DNA of 64,000 nucleotides. It comes from Oceanicola sp. (GTDB lineage: Bacteria > Pseudomonadota > Alphaproteobacteria > Rhodobacterales > Rhodobacteraceae). The notes under the pieces were generated by a model. The model was not told the origin of the DNA. It made no database searches and was given only the letters and a program-made list of their open reading frames with translations. Of the stretch, positions 9,262 to 18,732 are shown piece by piece. How positions within the stretch are numbered: the first letter of the stretch is position 1; each line of letters opens with the position of its first letter. The DNA is taken from positions 2,316,150 to 2,380,149 of the forward strand of contig CP051231.1 in assembly GCA_017792405.1 (NCBI GenBank), in the 5' to 3' direction. A program made the position numbers and the translations under genes.

Positions 9262-10190
9262 TCGCCCCCTCTCCGGCGCTGACCGAGGCGCTGGAGCTGT
9301 GGCTTGCGCAGCTTCGGGCGCTGGACGGGCGCGCCGAAAACACGCTTGAAGCCTACCGCCGCGATGTGTCCGGCTTTCTCGGGTTTTTGCCGCAACACTT
9401 CGGCGAGGGCGTCGGCAAGGCCCGCCTCGCCAAACTCACCCTGCCAGACATGCGGGCATGGATGGCGCATGAGCGGGCGGGCGGCGTCAGCGCAAGGTCG
9501 CTAGCCCGGATGCTCTCCGCGGTGAAAAACTTCCTCGGCTGGGTCGCCGAGCGCGAGGGTTATGAAATGTCCGCCCCGCTCTCCGTCCGCGCGCCAAAAT
9601 ACCAGCGCAAGCTGCCCCGCCCTGTCGGGCGCGGCGCGGCGCGCGACCTGATCGAGTCCGTCTCGCTCCAGCACCCGGAGCCGTGGGTCGCCACCCGCGA
9701 TGTCGCGGTGGTGACTCTGCTCTACGGCTGCGGTCTGCGGATATCCGAGGCTCTGGCCCTCACCGGCGCCGATGCGCCGCTGGCCGATGTGCTGCGGATC
9801 ACCGGCAAGGGCGGCAAGGAGCGGATCGTGCCGGTGCTGCCCGTCGCCCGCGACGCGGTAGAAGACTATCGCCGCGATTGCCCGCACCAGCTTGGCCCAA
9901 CCGAGCCGCTCTTTCGCTCCATCCGAGGCAAGCCGCTCTCCCGCCGCGCCGTGGCCAAGGTAACAGAGGCCGCCCGGATGCAGCTTGGCCTGCCCGCCAC
10001 CTGCACCCCCCATGCCCTGCGCCACAGCTTTGCCACCCACTTGCTGGAGGCGGGCGGTGACCTGCGGACCATTCAGGAACTGCTCGGCCACGCTTCGCTC
10101 TCCACCACCCAGGCCTATACGGCGGTCGATACCGCCCGGCTGATGGATGTTTATGACCGCGCCCATCCGCAGGGTCGCAAGCGCGCCTGA
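9258..10190 (+). CDS. xerC: Tyrosine recombinase XerC
   Basis: XerC acts with XerD at dif to resolve chromosome dimers. The 310-residue protein has the N-terminal SAM-like DNA-binding domain and the catalytic set: Arg in GLRISEAL (about residue 161), Lys in GKGGKER (about 186), HALRHSF (about 251-257), His in LLGHAS (about 277) and the nucleophile Tyr in TQAYT (about 286). It starts 4 nt inside the DUF484 gene. It is a housekeeping recombinase, not a phage integrase, given its length and neighbours. Confidence 0.95.
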   Translation: MIAPSPALTEALELWLAQLRALDGRAENTLEAYRRDVSGFLGFLPQHFGEGVGKARLAKLTLPDMRAWMAHERAGGVSARSLARMLSAVKNFLGWVAEREGYEMSAPLSVRAPKYQRKLPRPVGRGAARDLIESVSLQHPEPWVATRDVAVVTLLYGCGLRISEALALTGADAPLADVLRITGKGGKERIVPVLPVARDAVEDYRRDCPHQLGPTEPLFRSIRGKPLSRRAVAKVTEAARMQLGLPATCTPHALRHSFATHLLEAGGDLRTIQELLGHASLSTTQAYTAVDTARLMDVYDRAHPQGRKRA

Positions 10191-10228
10191 CTGCCTGGGT
10201 TACCCGCAAGCCGCGCCGCACCTGACAT

Positions 10229-10245
10229 TTCCCGCCGGGCGGGAA
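10229..10245 (+). terminator. Short GC hairpin between xerC and pcs
   Basis: TTCCCGCC and GGCGGGAA form a near-perfect 17-bp inverted repeat with a single central G, followed by TTT. It lies 39 nt after the xerC stop. The T-tract is short, so termination would be partial at best. Confidence 0.4.
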
Positions 10246-10288
10246 TTTCGATTGCCGCGCCGCCCTTGGCCCGGTAACCCTTCGGCCC

Positions 10289-10969
10289 ATGTCGGATCGG
10301 TTCAAGGCCTACGGGGTCCACCTCTTTACCGCCACGGGGGCGGCGCTCGCGATGCTGGCCGCCGTGCAGGGCGACTGGCCGGTGATGTTCCTCTGGCTGC
10401 TCGCCGCCTTTGCCGTCGACGGCATAGATGGCCCGCTCGCCCGCAAGTATGACGTGACCAACCACGCCCCGATCATCGACGGCGCCCTGCTCGACCTGAT
10501 CATCGACTTCCTGACCTACGTCTTCATCCCCGCCTTCGCGCTCTACGGCTCCGGCCTGCTGCCCAACCCTTGGGCCGCTCTCTGCGCCCTCGGCATCTGC
10601 TTTTCCTCGGTGCTCTATTTCTCAGACACAAGGATGAAGCTGACCGACAAGAGCTTTCGCGGCTTTCCCGGCTGCTGGAACCTTGCGGTGCTTGTGCTGA
10701 TGGCCATGCAGCCCGCGCCTTGGATTACCGTTGTCACCTGCATAGTGCTGGCCGCCGCCATGTTCCTGCCGCTCAAGTTTGTCCACCCCACGCGCACCAA
10801 GCGCTGGCGCAGCTTCACCCTTCCGGTTTCGGTGATCTGGGTCGCGCTGGCTGTAATCGCCGCATGGCAGAGCTTCGAGCAGCAGCCGTGGCTCTCGTGG
10901 TCGCTGGGCGCCACCACGCTCTGGCTCGCGCTGGCGGGCATCATCCAGCAGGTCATCCCCGAGCGCTGA
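10289..10969 (+). CDS. pcs: Phosphatidylcholine synthase (CDP-diacylglycerol + choline)
   Basis: This membrane enzyme condenses CDP-diacylglycerol with choline. The CDP-alcohol phosphotransferase motif is D47-G48-x2-A51-R52-x12-G65-x3-D69-x3-D73; the 12-residue spacer is the version seen in bacterial Pcs rather than the usual 8. At least six hydrophobic segments follow. The 226-residue length is normal for Pcs. Choline-dependent phosphatidylcholine synthesis is expected in alphaproteobacteria. The gene is monocistronic with its own upstream gap. Confidence 0.92.
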   Translation: MSDRFKAYGVHLFTATGAALAMLAAVQGDWPVMFLWLLAAFAVDGIDGPLARKYDVTNHAPIIDGALLDLIIDFLTYVFIPAFALYGSGLLPNPWAALCALGICFSSVLYFSDTRMKLTDKSFRGFPGCWNLAVLVLMAMQPAPWITVVTCIVLAAAMFLPLKFVHPTRTKRWRSFTLPVSVIWVALAVIAAWQSFEQQPWLSWSLGATTLWLALAGIIQQVIPER

Positions 10970-11060
10970 GCCTCACGGGATTGTGCCGTGCACCGGGCTG
11001 ATCGGCGCGGGCGAATGCGCTACCCTTACGTGAACCGTGACCCAACCCGGGAGACGCCCG

Positions 11061-11525
11061 ATGCTCATGCCCCGCCGCCACTTCCTCGTCACCGCCAGCG
11101 CCGCCGCCGCGGCCCTGAGCCTGCCCGCCACCGCCCGTGCCGCCTCACTCGCGCCAACAAGCTCCATGCGCGGCGGGGCGAACAACTACCGCCCCGGCGC
11201 ACCTATTGTCGAGCGGCTCGGCTCAGGCTTCACCGTCCACGGCAAGGTGCTCCGCGCCGCCGATGGTCGCCCGCTCGAAGGCCGCCGCATTCAGATCTGG
11301 GCCGCCACCACGCTCGGCGGCGAGCGCGAGCCGCGCAACCACGGCTCCGTGCTGACCCGCGCCGATGGCTCGTTCGCGCTGGAGATGGAGCAGATCGTGC
11401 CCAACTTCGGCCAGCCGCACGCGCACTTGGCCTATGACGATGGCGAGTTTGAAACCGTGTTCCTCCGCCCCGTCATGCCAAGCCCCCGCGATACCTCCGT
11501 GCGGGCCGACTTCGTCCTCGCCTGA
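11061..11525 (+). CDS. Tat-exported intradiol-dioxygenase-fold protein, metal ligands incomplete
   Basis: The 154-residue protein begins with a twin-arginine signal (PRRHFLVTASAAAAALSL, cleavage after ARA about residue 30). The mature part aligns with the beta-sandwich of intradiol dioxygenases: HGKVLRAADGRPLEGRRIQIW, then ADGSF, then PHAHL, which matches the PAHIH iron histidines. The two tyrosine ligands of true dioxygenases are not visible at the expected places. ATG at 11061 is chosen because GGGAGA ends 6 nt before it. The next gene, 2 nt away, is a ferric-reductase-like membrane protein, so the two probably act together in the periplasm. Confidence 0.75.
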   Translation: MLMPRRHFLVTASAAAAALSLPATARAASLAPTSSMRGGANNYRPGAPIVERLGSGFTVHGKVLRAADGRPLEGRRIQIWAATTLGGEREPRNHGSVLTRADGSFALEMEQIVPNFGQPHAHLAYDDGEFETVFLRPVMPSPRDTSVRADFVLA

Positions 11526-11527
11526 GC

Positions 11528-12106
11528 TTGCGCTCCGCCTTCACCTGGGCCGCCCTCGCGGCACTCATCGCGGTGCCGGTCGCGCTCGCCGCCGCCAGCC
11601 CATGGCTCGGCTATCGCGGCTTCGCCTATATCACCGGCGGCTTCGCGGGCATCTTCGCGCTCTGCCTGCTGCTGATCCAACCGCTCCTGGCAGCGGGCTA
11701 TCTGCCCGGACTGCGCGGCTCCAAAGGGCGCCTCTGGCACCGCCGCGCGGGCATCGCCCTCGTGGCCCTCACCGCGCTCCACATCGCTGGCCTTTGGGTC
11801 ACCAGCCCGCCCGACACCCTTGATGCCCTATTGCTGCGCTCCCCCACCCCCTTCTCGGTCTGGGGCTTCATCTCGCTCTGGGGCATCGCCGCCACCGCCC
11901 TTTTGGTGGCCCTGCGCCGCAAGCTGCCCCCGCGCTGCTGGCGGTGGGCGCATAACGCGCTGGCGGCGCTGGTCGTACTCGCCACCGTGCTCCACGCCGT
12001 TCAGATCGAAGGCGCGATGGAGCTGATCTCCAAATGGACGCTCTGCATCGCCGCCCTTGCCGCAACAGCCGCCGCCCTGATCGACCTGCGGCTCCTGCGC
12101 CGCTAA
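11528..12106 (+). CDS. Ferric-reductase-like transmembrane protein
   Basis: The 192-residue protein has about six hydrophobic segments and histidines in LWHRRAGIALVALTALHIAGLW and VVLATVLHAVQIEG that can ligate two b-hemes, as in the ferric reductase-like domain (MsrQ/YedZ-type). It lacks flavin and NAD domains. The start is a TTG at 11528, two bases after the stop of the Tat-exported protein, so co-translation is likely. It converges with ogt with a 4-nt overlap. Its electron partner is not shown by sequence. Confidence 0.8.
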   Translation: MRSAFTWAALAALIAVPVALAAASPWLGYRGFAYITGGFAGIFALCLLLIQPLLAAGYLPGLRGSKGRLWHRRAGIALVALTALHIAGLWVTSPPDTLDALLLRSPTPFSVWGFISLWGIAATALLVALRRKLPPRCWRWAHNALAALVVLATVLHAVQIEGAMELISKWTLCIAALAATAAALIDLRLLRR

Positions 12107-12558
12107 ATCAGCAGCCCCGCCGCGCCCTCGTGCCGGAGCAAGGCCACCTTGGTCTCCACCCCCGTGCCGCCCGAGAACCCACCCAGCGAGGACGCCCCCA
12201 GCACCCGGTGGCAGGGGATAATCAGCGGAATCGGGTTCGCCCCGCAGGCCCCGCCGATGGATTGCGCCGAAAAGCCCAGCTTCTTCGAGATCGCGCCGTA
12301 GGTGGTGGTCTCCCCGAACGGGATCTTTCGCATCTCCGAGCAGACCAGCTTGACCACCGCCGATCCCTCCACCCTGAGCGGCAGCTCAAAATCCTCTCGC
12401 TCCCTAGCGAAATAGGCGCCAATCTGCCGCTCCGCCTCACGCAAAAGCGGCGAGCCTTCGCCCGCCGCCTCTTCGCTCCACTTAACGCGGGTGATCGCGC
12501 CGCCCTCCTCAGTCAGCACCATGCGGCCGACCGGGGTGGAGAGCGCGAGGGTGGTCAT
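12103..12558 (-). CDS. ogt: Methylated-DNA-protein-cysteine methyltransferase
   Basis: This suicide enzyme removes O6-alkyl groups from guanine. The active-site PCHRV has its cysteine at residue 116, preceded by the family segment GGACGANPIPLII and the helix-turn-helix region. The 151-residue form starts at ATG 12558, where AGG lies about 7 nt upstream; a GTG at 12570 would add four residues but has no ribosome-binding site. The length is typical of Ogt without an Ada domain. Confidence 0.93.
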   Translation of the reverse strand: MTTLALSTPVGRMVLTEEGGAITRVKWSEEAAGEGSPLLREAERQIGAYFAREREDFELPLRVEGSAVVKLVCSEMRKIPFGETTTYGAISKKLGFSAQSIGGACGANPIPLIIPCHRVLGASSLGGFSGGTGVETKVALLRHEGAAGLLI

Positions 12559-12604
12559 GGGCGCCTGCACGGAATCAAGGCGAAGCCGCCGTGCAGCGCC
12601 GACC

Positions 12605-12653
12605 CGCCCCCCGGGGCGGCGCTTCAGCGATGGTAGCGCTCCCTTCTAAGGGA
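12605..12653. other. Clustered hairpins between ogt and ileS
   Basis: Three inverted repeats lie side by side: CGCCCC/GGGGCG (12605-12618), GCGCT/AGCGC with an 11-nt loop (12619-12639) and TCCCTT/AAGGGA (12640-12653). On the plus strand the middle and last parts look like a D-arm and an anticodon arm containing TTCTAA, but no acceptor or T-arm follows. The site could be an ileS 3' structure or a tRNA remnant. Confidence 0.4.
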
Positions 12654-12750
12654 AGGTGAACACGGCCACCATAAAGTGCCCCGAACCACCGTCGCATGCG
12701 CCACCCCGCGGGCCGGCGCTGCACGGCTTCAGGTTCAAGGCACGAGGGCA

Positions 12751-15723
12751 TCACCCCAGCGCCTCGTCACACCGCCCGCAGACGGCCTCATGCCCATGCG
12801 TGCCGACATCCGGCAGGATCTTCCAGCACCGCTGGCACTTCTCGCCCTCGGCCTTCTCGAAGACCACGCCGACGCCCTCCACTTCCGGCATCCGGAAGGC
12901 CTCGGAAGGCGCCGGATCGCCCGAGAGCGACACGGCAGAGGTGATGCAGATGTCGTCGAAAGCGACCGATTTCAGCGCCTCCAGCACGCCCGCATCCTCC
13001 ACATGCACAACGGGCGCGGCCTCAAGCGAGGCCCCGATGACCTTCTCGCGCCGCTGCACCTCCAGCGCCGCCGTCACGACGCGCCGCGCACGCCGCACGC
13101 CCGCCCACTTGGCCGCCAGCGCCTCGTCGCGCCAGCCTGCCGGGGTCTCGGGGATGTCGACCAGATGCACCGAGGAGCCCTCGCCGCCGAACCGCTCCAG
13201 CCAGACCTCCTCCATTGTGAAGACGAGCACAGGCGCGAGCCATGTGGTCAGCCGGTGGAAGAGAATGTCCAGCACCGTCCGTGCCGCACGCCGCCGGGCC
13301 GAGTCGCCATCGCAATAAAGCGCATCCTTGCGCACATCGAAGTAGAAGCTCGAAAGCTCCACCGTGGCAAAATTGAACACCGCCTGAAACACGCCCTGGA
13401 AGTCGTAGGCGTTGTAACCCTTGCGCACGACCTCATCGAGTTCCGCCATCCGGTGCAGCACCCAGCGCTCCAGCTCGGGCATATCGGCAGGCTCCACGGC
13501 CTCAGCCGCGTCATAGCCCGCGAGATTGCCCAGCAAGAAGCGCATGGTGTTGCGCAGCCGCCGGTAGCTGTCGGCCACCCCTTTCAGGATCTCAGGCCCG
13601 ATCCGCTGGTCGGCAGTGTAATCGGTCTGCGCCACCCAGAGCCGCAGGATGTCGGCGCCATATTGCTTCACCACCTCCTCGGGGACGATGGTGTTGCCGA
13701 GCGACTTGGACATCTTGTTGCCCTTCTCGTCCAGCGTGAACCCATGGGTCAGCACGCCGCGATAGGGGGCAACGCCGCGGGTGCCAACCGACTGCAGCAG
13801 CGACGAGTGGAACCAGCCACGGTGCTGGTCGGTGCCTTCAAGATAAAGGTCGGCCACGCCATCGGGCGAGCCATCCTCGCGGTCGCGTAGCACAAAGGCA
13901 TGGGTCGAGCCTGAGTCGAACCATACGTCGAGCACATCGAAGACCTGATCATAGTCATCGGCGTTGTAGTCGTTGCCAAGGAACCGCTCTTTGGCCCCCT
14001 CCGCATACCACGCATCCGCGCCCTCGGCTTCGAAGGCCTCGATGATCCGCGCGTTCACCGCCGCATCGCGCAGCAGGAAGCCCTCGTCATCGGGCATCGC
14101 GCCCTTCTTCACGAAGCAGGTCAACGGCACACCCCATGCCCGCTGGCGCGAAAGCACCCAGTCTGGCCGCGATTCCATCATGGAATACAAACGGTTGCGC
14201 CCGCTCTGCGGGGTCCACTTGACCTGATCGATGGCGGTCAGCGCGCGCTGGCGGATGGTGGTGCCAAGGCTATCCTGCCCATCGCCCAAGTCCTTGTCGA
14301 TGGCGGCAAACCACTGCGGCGTGTTGCGATAGATCAGCGGCGCCTTGGAGCGCCAGCTATGCGGGTAGCTGTGGTTGATCCGACCGCGCGCGATCAGCAT
14401 GCGCGCCTCCGCGAGCTTGTCGATCACCGCCTTGTTGGCCCCGCCTTCCTTGCCGTTCGGCTTGATGATGACCTCGCCACCAAAGAACGGCAGATCAGCG
14501 CGGAAGGAGCCATCCTCCAGCACGTTGTAAGTCATCGGCAGGCCATACTGGCGGCCGATCTGGTAGTCGTCGTCGCCGTGGCTCGGCGCGGTATGCACAA
14601 AGCCGGTGCCCGCCTCGGCGGTCACATGCTCGCCCGGCAGCATCGGCACGTCATAGTCCCACTCGCCCTCGGCCCCGGCCACCTTGTAGAGCGGATGCAC
14701 GGTTTTCATCGCGCCCAGCTCGGCCGCGGCAGCGCCCCGCAGGCGCTCGTAGCTTTCGACCCGCGCCTGCGCCATCACCGCCTGGGCCAGATCATCCGCC
14801 AGCAGGTACTTGTCGCCCACCCGCGCCCAGTTGTCCTCAGCGGCGGCGGTCACGCGATAGAGGCCATAGCTGATCTCGGGGCTGAAGCAGACCGCCCGGT
14901 TCTGCGGGATGGTCCAGGGCGTCGTCGTCCAGATGATCACCGAGGTCTCGGCAAAATCCTCGGCCATGGCGTTCACCGCCGCCATCACCGCATCCTGCCC
15001 CTCGTGGCCCTTTGCCGCGAAATGCTCGATCAACTCCGGCGTGCCCGAGAACCCGCCGATCCGGAATTTCACCCAGATCGTGTGGCTCTGGTGGTCATGG
15101 TATTCCACCTCCGCCTCGGCCAGCGCCGTCTTCTCGACCGGCGACCACATAACCGGCTTGGAGCCCTGATACAGCGCGCCGTTCATCAGAAACTTCTGGA
15201 ACTCGGCGGCAATCGTTGCCTCGGCGTGGAAATCCATGGTGAGGTAGGGCTCGGGCCAATTGCCCGTCACGCCCAGCCGCTTGAATTCTTCGCGCTGGAT
15301 ATCCACCCACTTCTCGGCAAAGGCCCGGCACTCTTGCCGCAGCTCGACGATCGGCACCTCGTCCTTGTCGCGGCCCTTCTGGCGATACTGCTCCTCGATC
15401 TTCCACTCGATCGGCAACCCGTGGCAGTCCCAACCGGGGATGTAGCGCGCATCGCGGCCCATCATCTGCTGCGAGCGCACCACCATGTCCTTCAGGATCT
15501 TGTTCAGCCCGTGGCCGATGTGCAGGTGGCCGTTGGCGTAGGGAGGCCCATCGTGCAGCGTGAAAGGCTCGCGGCCCTCCTTCTCGCGCAGGCGGTCGTA
15601 AACCCCGATCTCCTCCCAGCGGGCCAGCCAGCCCGGCTCGCGCTTGGGCAGGCCCGCGCGCATCGGAAATTCGGTTTGGGGAAGGTTCAGGGTGTCTTTG
15701 TAGTCAGGCGTGTCGGCGCACAT
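12751..15723 (-). CDS. ileS: Isoleucyl-tRNA synthetase
   Basis: This class I synthetase charges tRNA-Ile. HIGH is at residues 68-71 and KMSKS near 670, with the editing domain between them (EAGTGFVHTAPSHGDDDYQ). The C-terminus has a zinc ribbon (KCQRCWK, then CGRCD). The 990-residue length is usual for the alphaproteobacterial form. ATG 15723 is preferred over an upstream extension because AAGGACG is placed before it and the extension is not conserved-looking. The gene is followed on the same strand by ogt, 192 bp away. Confidence 0.97.
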   Translation of the reverse strand: MCADTPDYKDTLNLPQTEFPMRAGLPKREPGWLARWEEIGVYDRLREKEGREPFTLHDGPPYANGHLHIGHGLNKILKDMVVRSQQMMGRDARYIPGWDCHGLPIEWKIEEQYRQKGRDKDEVPIVELRQECRAFAEKWVDIQREEFKRLGVTGNWPEPYLTMDFHAEATIAAEFQKFLMNGALYQGSKPVMWSPVEKTALAEAEVEYHDHQSHTIWVKFRIGGFSGTPELIEHFAAKGHEGQDAVMAAVNAMAEDFAETSVIIWTTTPWTIPQNRAVCFSPEISYGLYRVTAAAEDNWARVGDKYLLADDLAQAVMAQARVESYERLRGAAAAELGAMKTVHPLYKVAGAEGEWDYDVPMLPGEHVTAEAGTGFVHTAPSHGDDDYQIGRQYGLPMTYNVLEDGSFRADLPFFGGEVIIKPNGKEGGANKAVIDKLAEARMLIARGRINHSYPHSWRSKAPLIYRNTPQWFAAIDKDLGDGQDSLGTTIRQRALTAIDQVKWTPQSGRNRLYSMMESRPDWVLSRQRAWGVPLTCFVKKGAMPDDEGFLLRDAAVNARIIEAFEAEGADAWYAEGAKERFLGNDYNADDYDQVFDVLDVWFDSGSTHAFVLRDREDGSPDGVADLYLEGTDQHRGWFHSSLLQSVGTRGVAPYRGVLTHGFTLDEKGNKMSKSLGNTIVPEEVVKQYGADILRLWVAQTDYTADQRIGPEILKGVADSYRRLRNTMRFLLGNLAGYDAAEAVEPADMPELERWVLHRMAELDEVVRKGYNAYDFQGVFQAVFNFATVELSSFYFDVRKDALYCDGDSARRRAARTVLDILFHRLTTWLAPVLVFTMEEVWLERFGGEGSSVHLVDIPETPAGWRDEALAAKWAGVRRARRVVTAALEVQRREKVIGASLEAAPVVHVEDAGVLEALKSVAFDDICITSAVSLSGDPAPSEAFRMPEVEGVGVVFEKAEGEKCQRCWKILPDVGTHGHEAVCGRCDEALG

Positions 15724-15899
15724 GGGGGGCGTCCTTGGCGTGGTCTTTTCGGGTATTCGGTGAGGGGCGGCGCGGCAGGCCATGCGCCTTGTCCCGGCGG
15801 CTCATCTGTCAGAGCGCCGGGCCGCTAATTCGAATGATGGCGAGGCCCGAGAACATCATGGGGAGGCTTATAGGCAGGGCTGCGGGCAAGGTCCAGCAC

Positions 15900-15923
15900 G
15901 TAGGGCGGAGTTGCCCTGCCACC
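15900..15923. repeat. GTAGGG-type dispersed palindromic repeat, copy 1
   Basis: GTAGGGCGGAGTTGCCCTGCC is an imperfect inverted repeat with a central A/T-rich spacer. It lies just outside the 3' end of the DUF2339 gene. It belongs to the same family as the copies at 21281, 25246, 29067, 49990 and 59189. Confidence 0.6.
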
Positions 15924-15933
15924 TGTACGCCCC

Positions 15934-18732
15934 TCACTCCGGCGGCGTATCGTCCTCCGCGCCAAGTGCCGCGCCATCTTCGCCCGCAGCCCGCTCCGCC
16001 GCCTCCTGCGCCGCCCAGCGGTTGAGCCAGGCCAGCGCCGCCAGCGACAGGCCGAGCGCGAGGAAAGAGAACACCCTGAACAGCCCGGTCAGCCCCCGTG
16101 CGTCGATCAAGAACACCTTCACCACCGCCAGACCAATCACCACCAGCGCCGCCCGCCGCAGCACGGTCGACGCCTTGGCAATGGCCTGCCAGAGCAGGAC
16201 CGCGCCCAAAGCAATCAGCACAACCGTGTAGGTATAGAGCTCGCCGTCGAACCAACCGTTTCCGTACCACAGCCCACTCGGCTGCCAGAACCGGCGGATC
16301 TCCAGAAACACCCAGAACCCGGCAAGCCCCACCGCCGCGCTCAACCCTCCCCGGCGCCACCAGCGCCCGCCGATCCGGGCAAGCAGGGCAAACACCAGCG
16401 CCGGGCCGAGATAGGCCACCGCCAGCGTGTCAAACACCAGCGGCCCGTGCACCGTGGTATCGGGCAGTGAGAAGCCCCCGGCCGAGAGGAACGGGTTCGA
16501 GAGGGTCAGCCCGATCAGCAGGAAGAACCCGGCCACCACCGTATAGCCCGCCGCCAGCACCACGCGCAGCCATTTCAACCAGCCACCCAGCCGCATCCGG
16601 TACACCTGCGCGGCAGCACAGAGCAGCCAGACCATCGCCGTCAGCCCCATCGTCCAATGGCTCGCCAGCTCATCCGTGCCCACACGCTCGTCGATCAACC
16701 GCCAGATCGTGGCGGTCACGAAGATGCCGCCGATCATCAGCAGCCCGCTCTCCAAAAATGCCCGACCCAGCGTGCGCTGTGCCTCCGGCAGGATCCGCCA
16801 CGCCGCCGCCATCCCGCCGAGCGCCGCGCCGAAGCCAAGCAGGAAGGCGCCCCAGCTTGCCTCGACCGACCAAAAGAGCCCTGGGTCGATGACCACGCGC
16901 CAGCCCAGCACGATCACCCCGAGCGCGATGAACACCTGCATCTCCCGCAGGCGGAACCGCCGGTCGAGCCATGCCGCCATCACCAGAAGCACCGCGAGCG
17001 CCACCGTCAGCGCCTCCTTGGTCAGCAGCACGAAAAGCGCCAGCGCGATCAGAGAGGCCGCCGAAAGCACCGCCCAGGCCGTGCGCCGCGCCGGGCCGCC
17101 GTCGGCCCGCGCAAAGCGCACCGCAATCGCCACCATCAGCGCCGCCAGCCCCAGCACATGCCCCGCCCAGCCAAAGGTGCCCGGCACGCGCGGCGACAGC
17201 CAGAACAGCTCCAGCCCCAGCGGCACCAAAGGCGCGAAGAGCGCCGCGAAGATGCCCCAGAACAGCGCCGCCCGGCCCACGCCCTCGCGGCCGTCCACGA
17301 GGCTGCGCCAGGCCGCCGCCACCGTGCCGTGGGCCGCCAGCACCAGCACGAGGCTCGCCTCCAGCGGCAGGGCAGGCAGCGGGTTGCCGGTGGCATCCAC
17401 CTGCACCGTCTCGCGCATAAGCACCGCGCCCATAACGCTCTCCAGCGGGATCACCGCCAAGAAGCCCAGCGCCGGAAACAGCACCAGCTCGCTCAGCGCC
17501 TTCGCCTGCCACGCCCAGAGGGCCACGGCGAGGATCAGCACCGTGTAAAGCCCCTCGATCAGCAGAAACTCGGCTGCGCCCGCGCGGGGCAGAACCAGCA
17601 GCACAGCGCTCGCCGTGGCCATCGCACCCCACGCGATGAGCACCTCGTATCCGCCCCGCCCCGCGCCCTTGTCAAGCAGCCAGCGCAGCGGCGCACCGCC
17701 CGCATGGGTCGGCCCGATCTCGCGGCGCGGAAAGGCCATCGCCGCCAGCACCAGCACGGTGAGCAGCACAGCGAAGCCCGGCATCTCGCCCGATCCGGCA
17801 AACACAGCCAGCCCGCCAAGCGCGGCCACGCCGAGCGCCAGCACCGAGACCCAGCGCCACTGGCGCCACGCATCAATCGCCAGCCCGGCCACGCCGAGCA
17901 ATCCGTAATACACGTAGAACAGCGTCGCGCTCTCGGCCTCGCCCCCAACGAGGAAGGGCGCCGCCCCCGCGCCGATTAGCCCGAAGGCCGCCAGCACCGG
18001 GCCGTTGAGCCAGCCTAGCAGCATCGCCCCGACCGACACGACCACCAGCCCCGCCATCGCGGTGCCTGCGCCGATCAGGTCATAGAGCGACCGCGCCGCC
18101 AGCACCGCGCCGTAGAGCGAGACAATCCCCGCCGCGCTGAAGGTGTCCGGCAGATAGGCGGTCGCGTCGCCCGCGCTCTGCCTGCGGCGGATCCATTCGC
18201 CCCCCGCGATCAGCGCTGCGCCCAGCGCCAGCGCCGCCGCCACCCGCATCACCGGCGTCAGGTAGCCCTGCTCGATCCCGTATTGCACTAGGAACAGCCC
18301 GGCCAAGGCGAGGCTGAGGGCGGAGACGGCGTAAAACCAGTTGGCCTGCAACCACGCCACCAGCTTGCTGGAGCCGCGCGGCACCACAGGCCCCGCCTCC
18401 GGGGCGGGCCCATCCACCGCTGGGTCGTAGCCCTCTTCCCACGGCAGCTTGCGCCGCGCGGGCGCCGCCTCTTCCGGCTCCGCCTCCGGCTCTACGCGCG
18501 CAGGCGTCGCCGCCGGGTCCATCAACTCCCGCGCAGTCTTGCGCTCCTCTGGCGGGGGCGCCGCCGCCTCGGCTTCGGGCCGCTGCACTTCTGCGCCCTG
18601 CTTCAGCCCTTCGATCTCGCGCAAAGCTCGGTCGAGGCTGCGCCGCATCCGCCCCAAGCCCATCTGGACGGCCACCAACCAGACCAGCAGGCCGATGACG
18701 CAGAGCGTCAGAAACGCAACCAAAACCTCCAC
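15934..18732 (-). CDS. DUF2339 giant membrane protein
   Basis: The 932-residue protein begins with one membrane segment (VLVAFLTLCVIGLLVWLV), a coiled, Glu/Ala/Pro-rich linker (about residues 30-115) and then more than twenty hydrophobic segments to the end. That layout matches DUF2339 proteins, whose role is unknown. The last 30 residues are acidic. Beside ileS it reads as a separate transcription unit; ycjF lies 76 nt upstream on the same strand. No catalytic motif is visible. Confidence 0.85.
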   Translation of the reverse strand: MEVLVAFLTLCVIGLLVWLVAVQMGLGRMRRSLDRALREIEGLKQGAEVQRPEAEAAAPPPEERKTARELMDPAATPARVEPEAEPEEAAPARRKLPWEEGYDPAVDGPAPEAGPVVPRGSSKLVAWLQANWFYAVSALSLALAGLFLVQYGIEQGYLTPVMRVAAALALGAALIAGGEWIRRRQSAGDATAYLPDTFSAAGIVSLYGAVLAARSLYDLIGAGTAMAGLVVVSVGAMLLGWLNGPVLAAFGLIGAGAAPFLVGGEAESATLFYVYYGLLGVAGLAIDAWRQWRWVSVLALGVAALGGLAVFAGSGEMPGFAVLLTVLVLAAMAFPRREIGPTHAGGAPLRWLLDKGAGRGGYEVLIAWGAMATASAVLLVLPRAGAAEFLLIEGLYTVLILAVALWAWQAKALSELVLFPALGFLAVIPLESVMGAVLMRETVQVDATGNPLPALPLEASLVLVLAAHGTVAAAWRSLVDGREGVGRAALFWGIFAALFAPLVPLGLELFWLSPRVPGTFGWAGHVLGLAALMVAIAVRFARADGGPARRTAWAVLSAASLIALALFVLLTKEALTVALAVLLVMAAWLDRRFRLREMQVFIALGVIVLGWRVVIDPGLFWSVEASWGAFLLGFGAALGGMAAAWRILPEAQRTLGRAFLESGLLMIGGIFVTATIWRLIDERVGTDELASHWTMGLTAMVWLLCAAAQVYRMRLGGWLKWLRVVLAAGYTVVAGFFLLIGLTLSNPFLSAGGFSLPDTTVHGPLVFDTLAVAYLGPALVFALLARIGGRWWRRGGLSAAVGLAGFWVFLEIRRFWQPSGLWYGNGWFDGELYTYTVVLIALGAVLLWQAIAKASTVLRRAALVVIGLAVVKVFLIDARGLTGLFRVFSFLALGLSLAALAWLNRWAAQEAAERAAGEDGAALGAEDDTPPE

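Noticed and set aside
12676..13890. Plus-strand frame (404 aa) and 14359-15828 (489 aa) opposite ileS
   Set aside because: Both are Arg/His-rich shadows of ileS without a ribosome-binding site.
16657..17979. Plus-strand frame (440 aa) opposite the DUF2339 gene
   Set aside because: Extreme Arg/His/Gln content and full overlap with a membrane protein gene.
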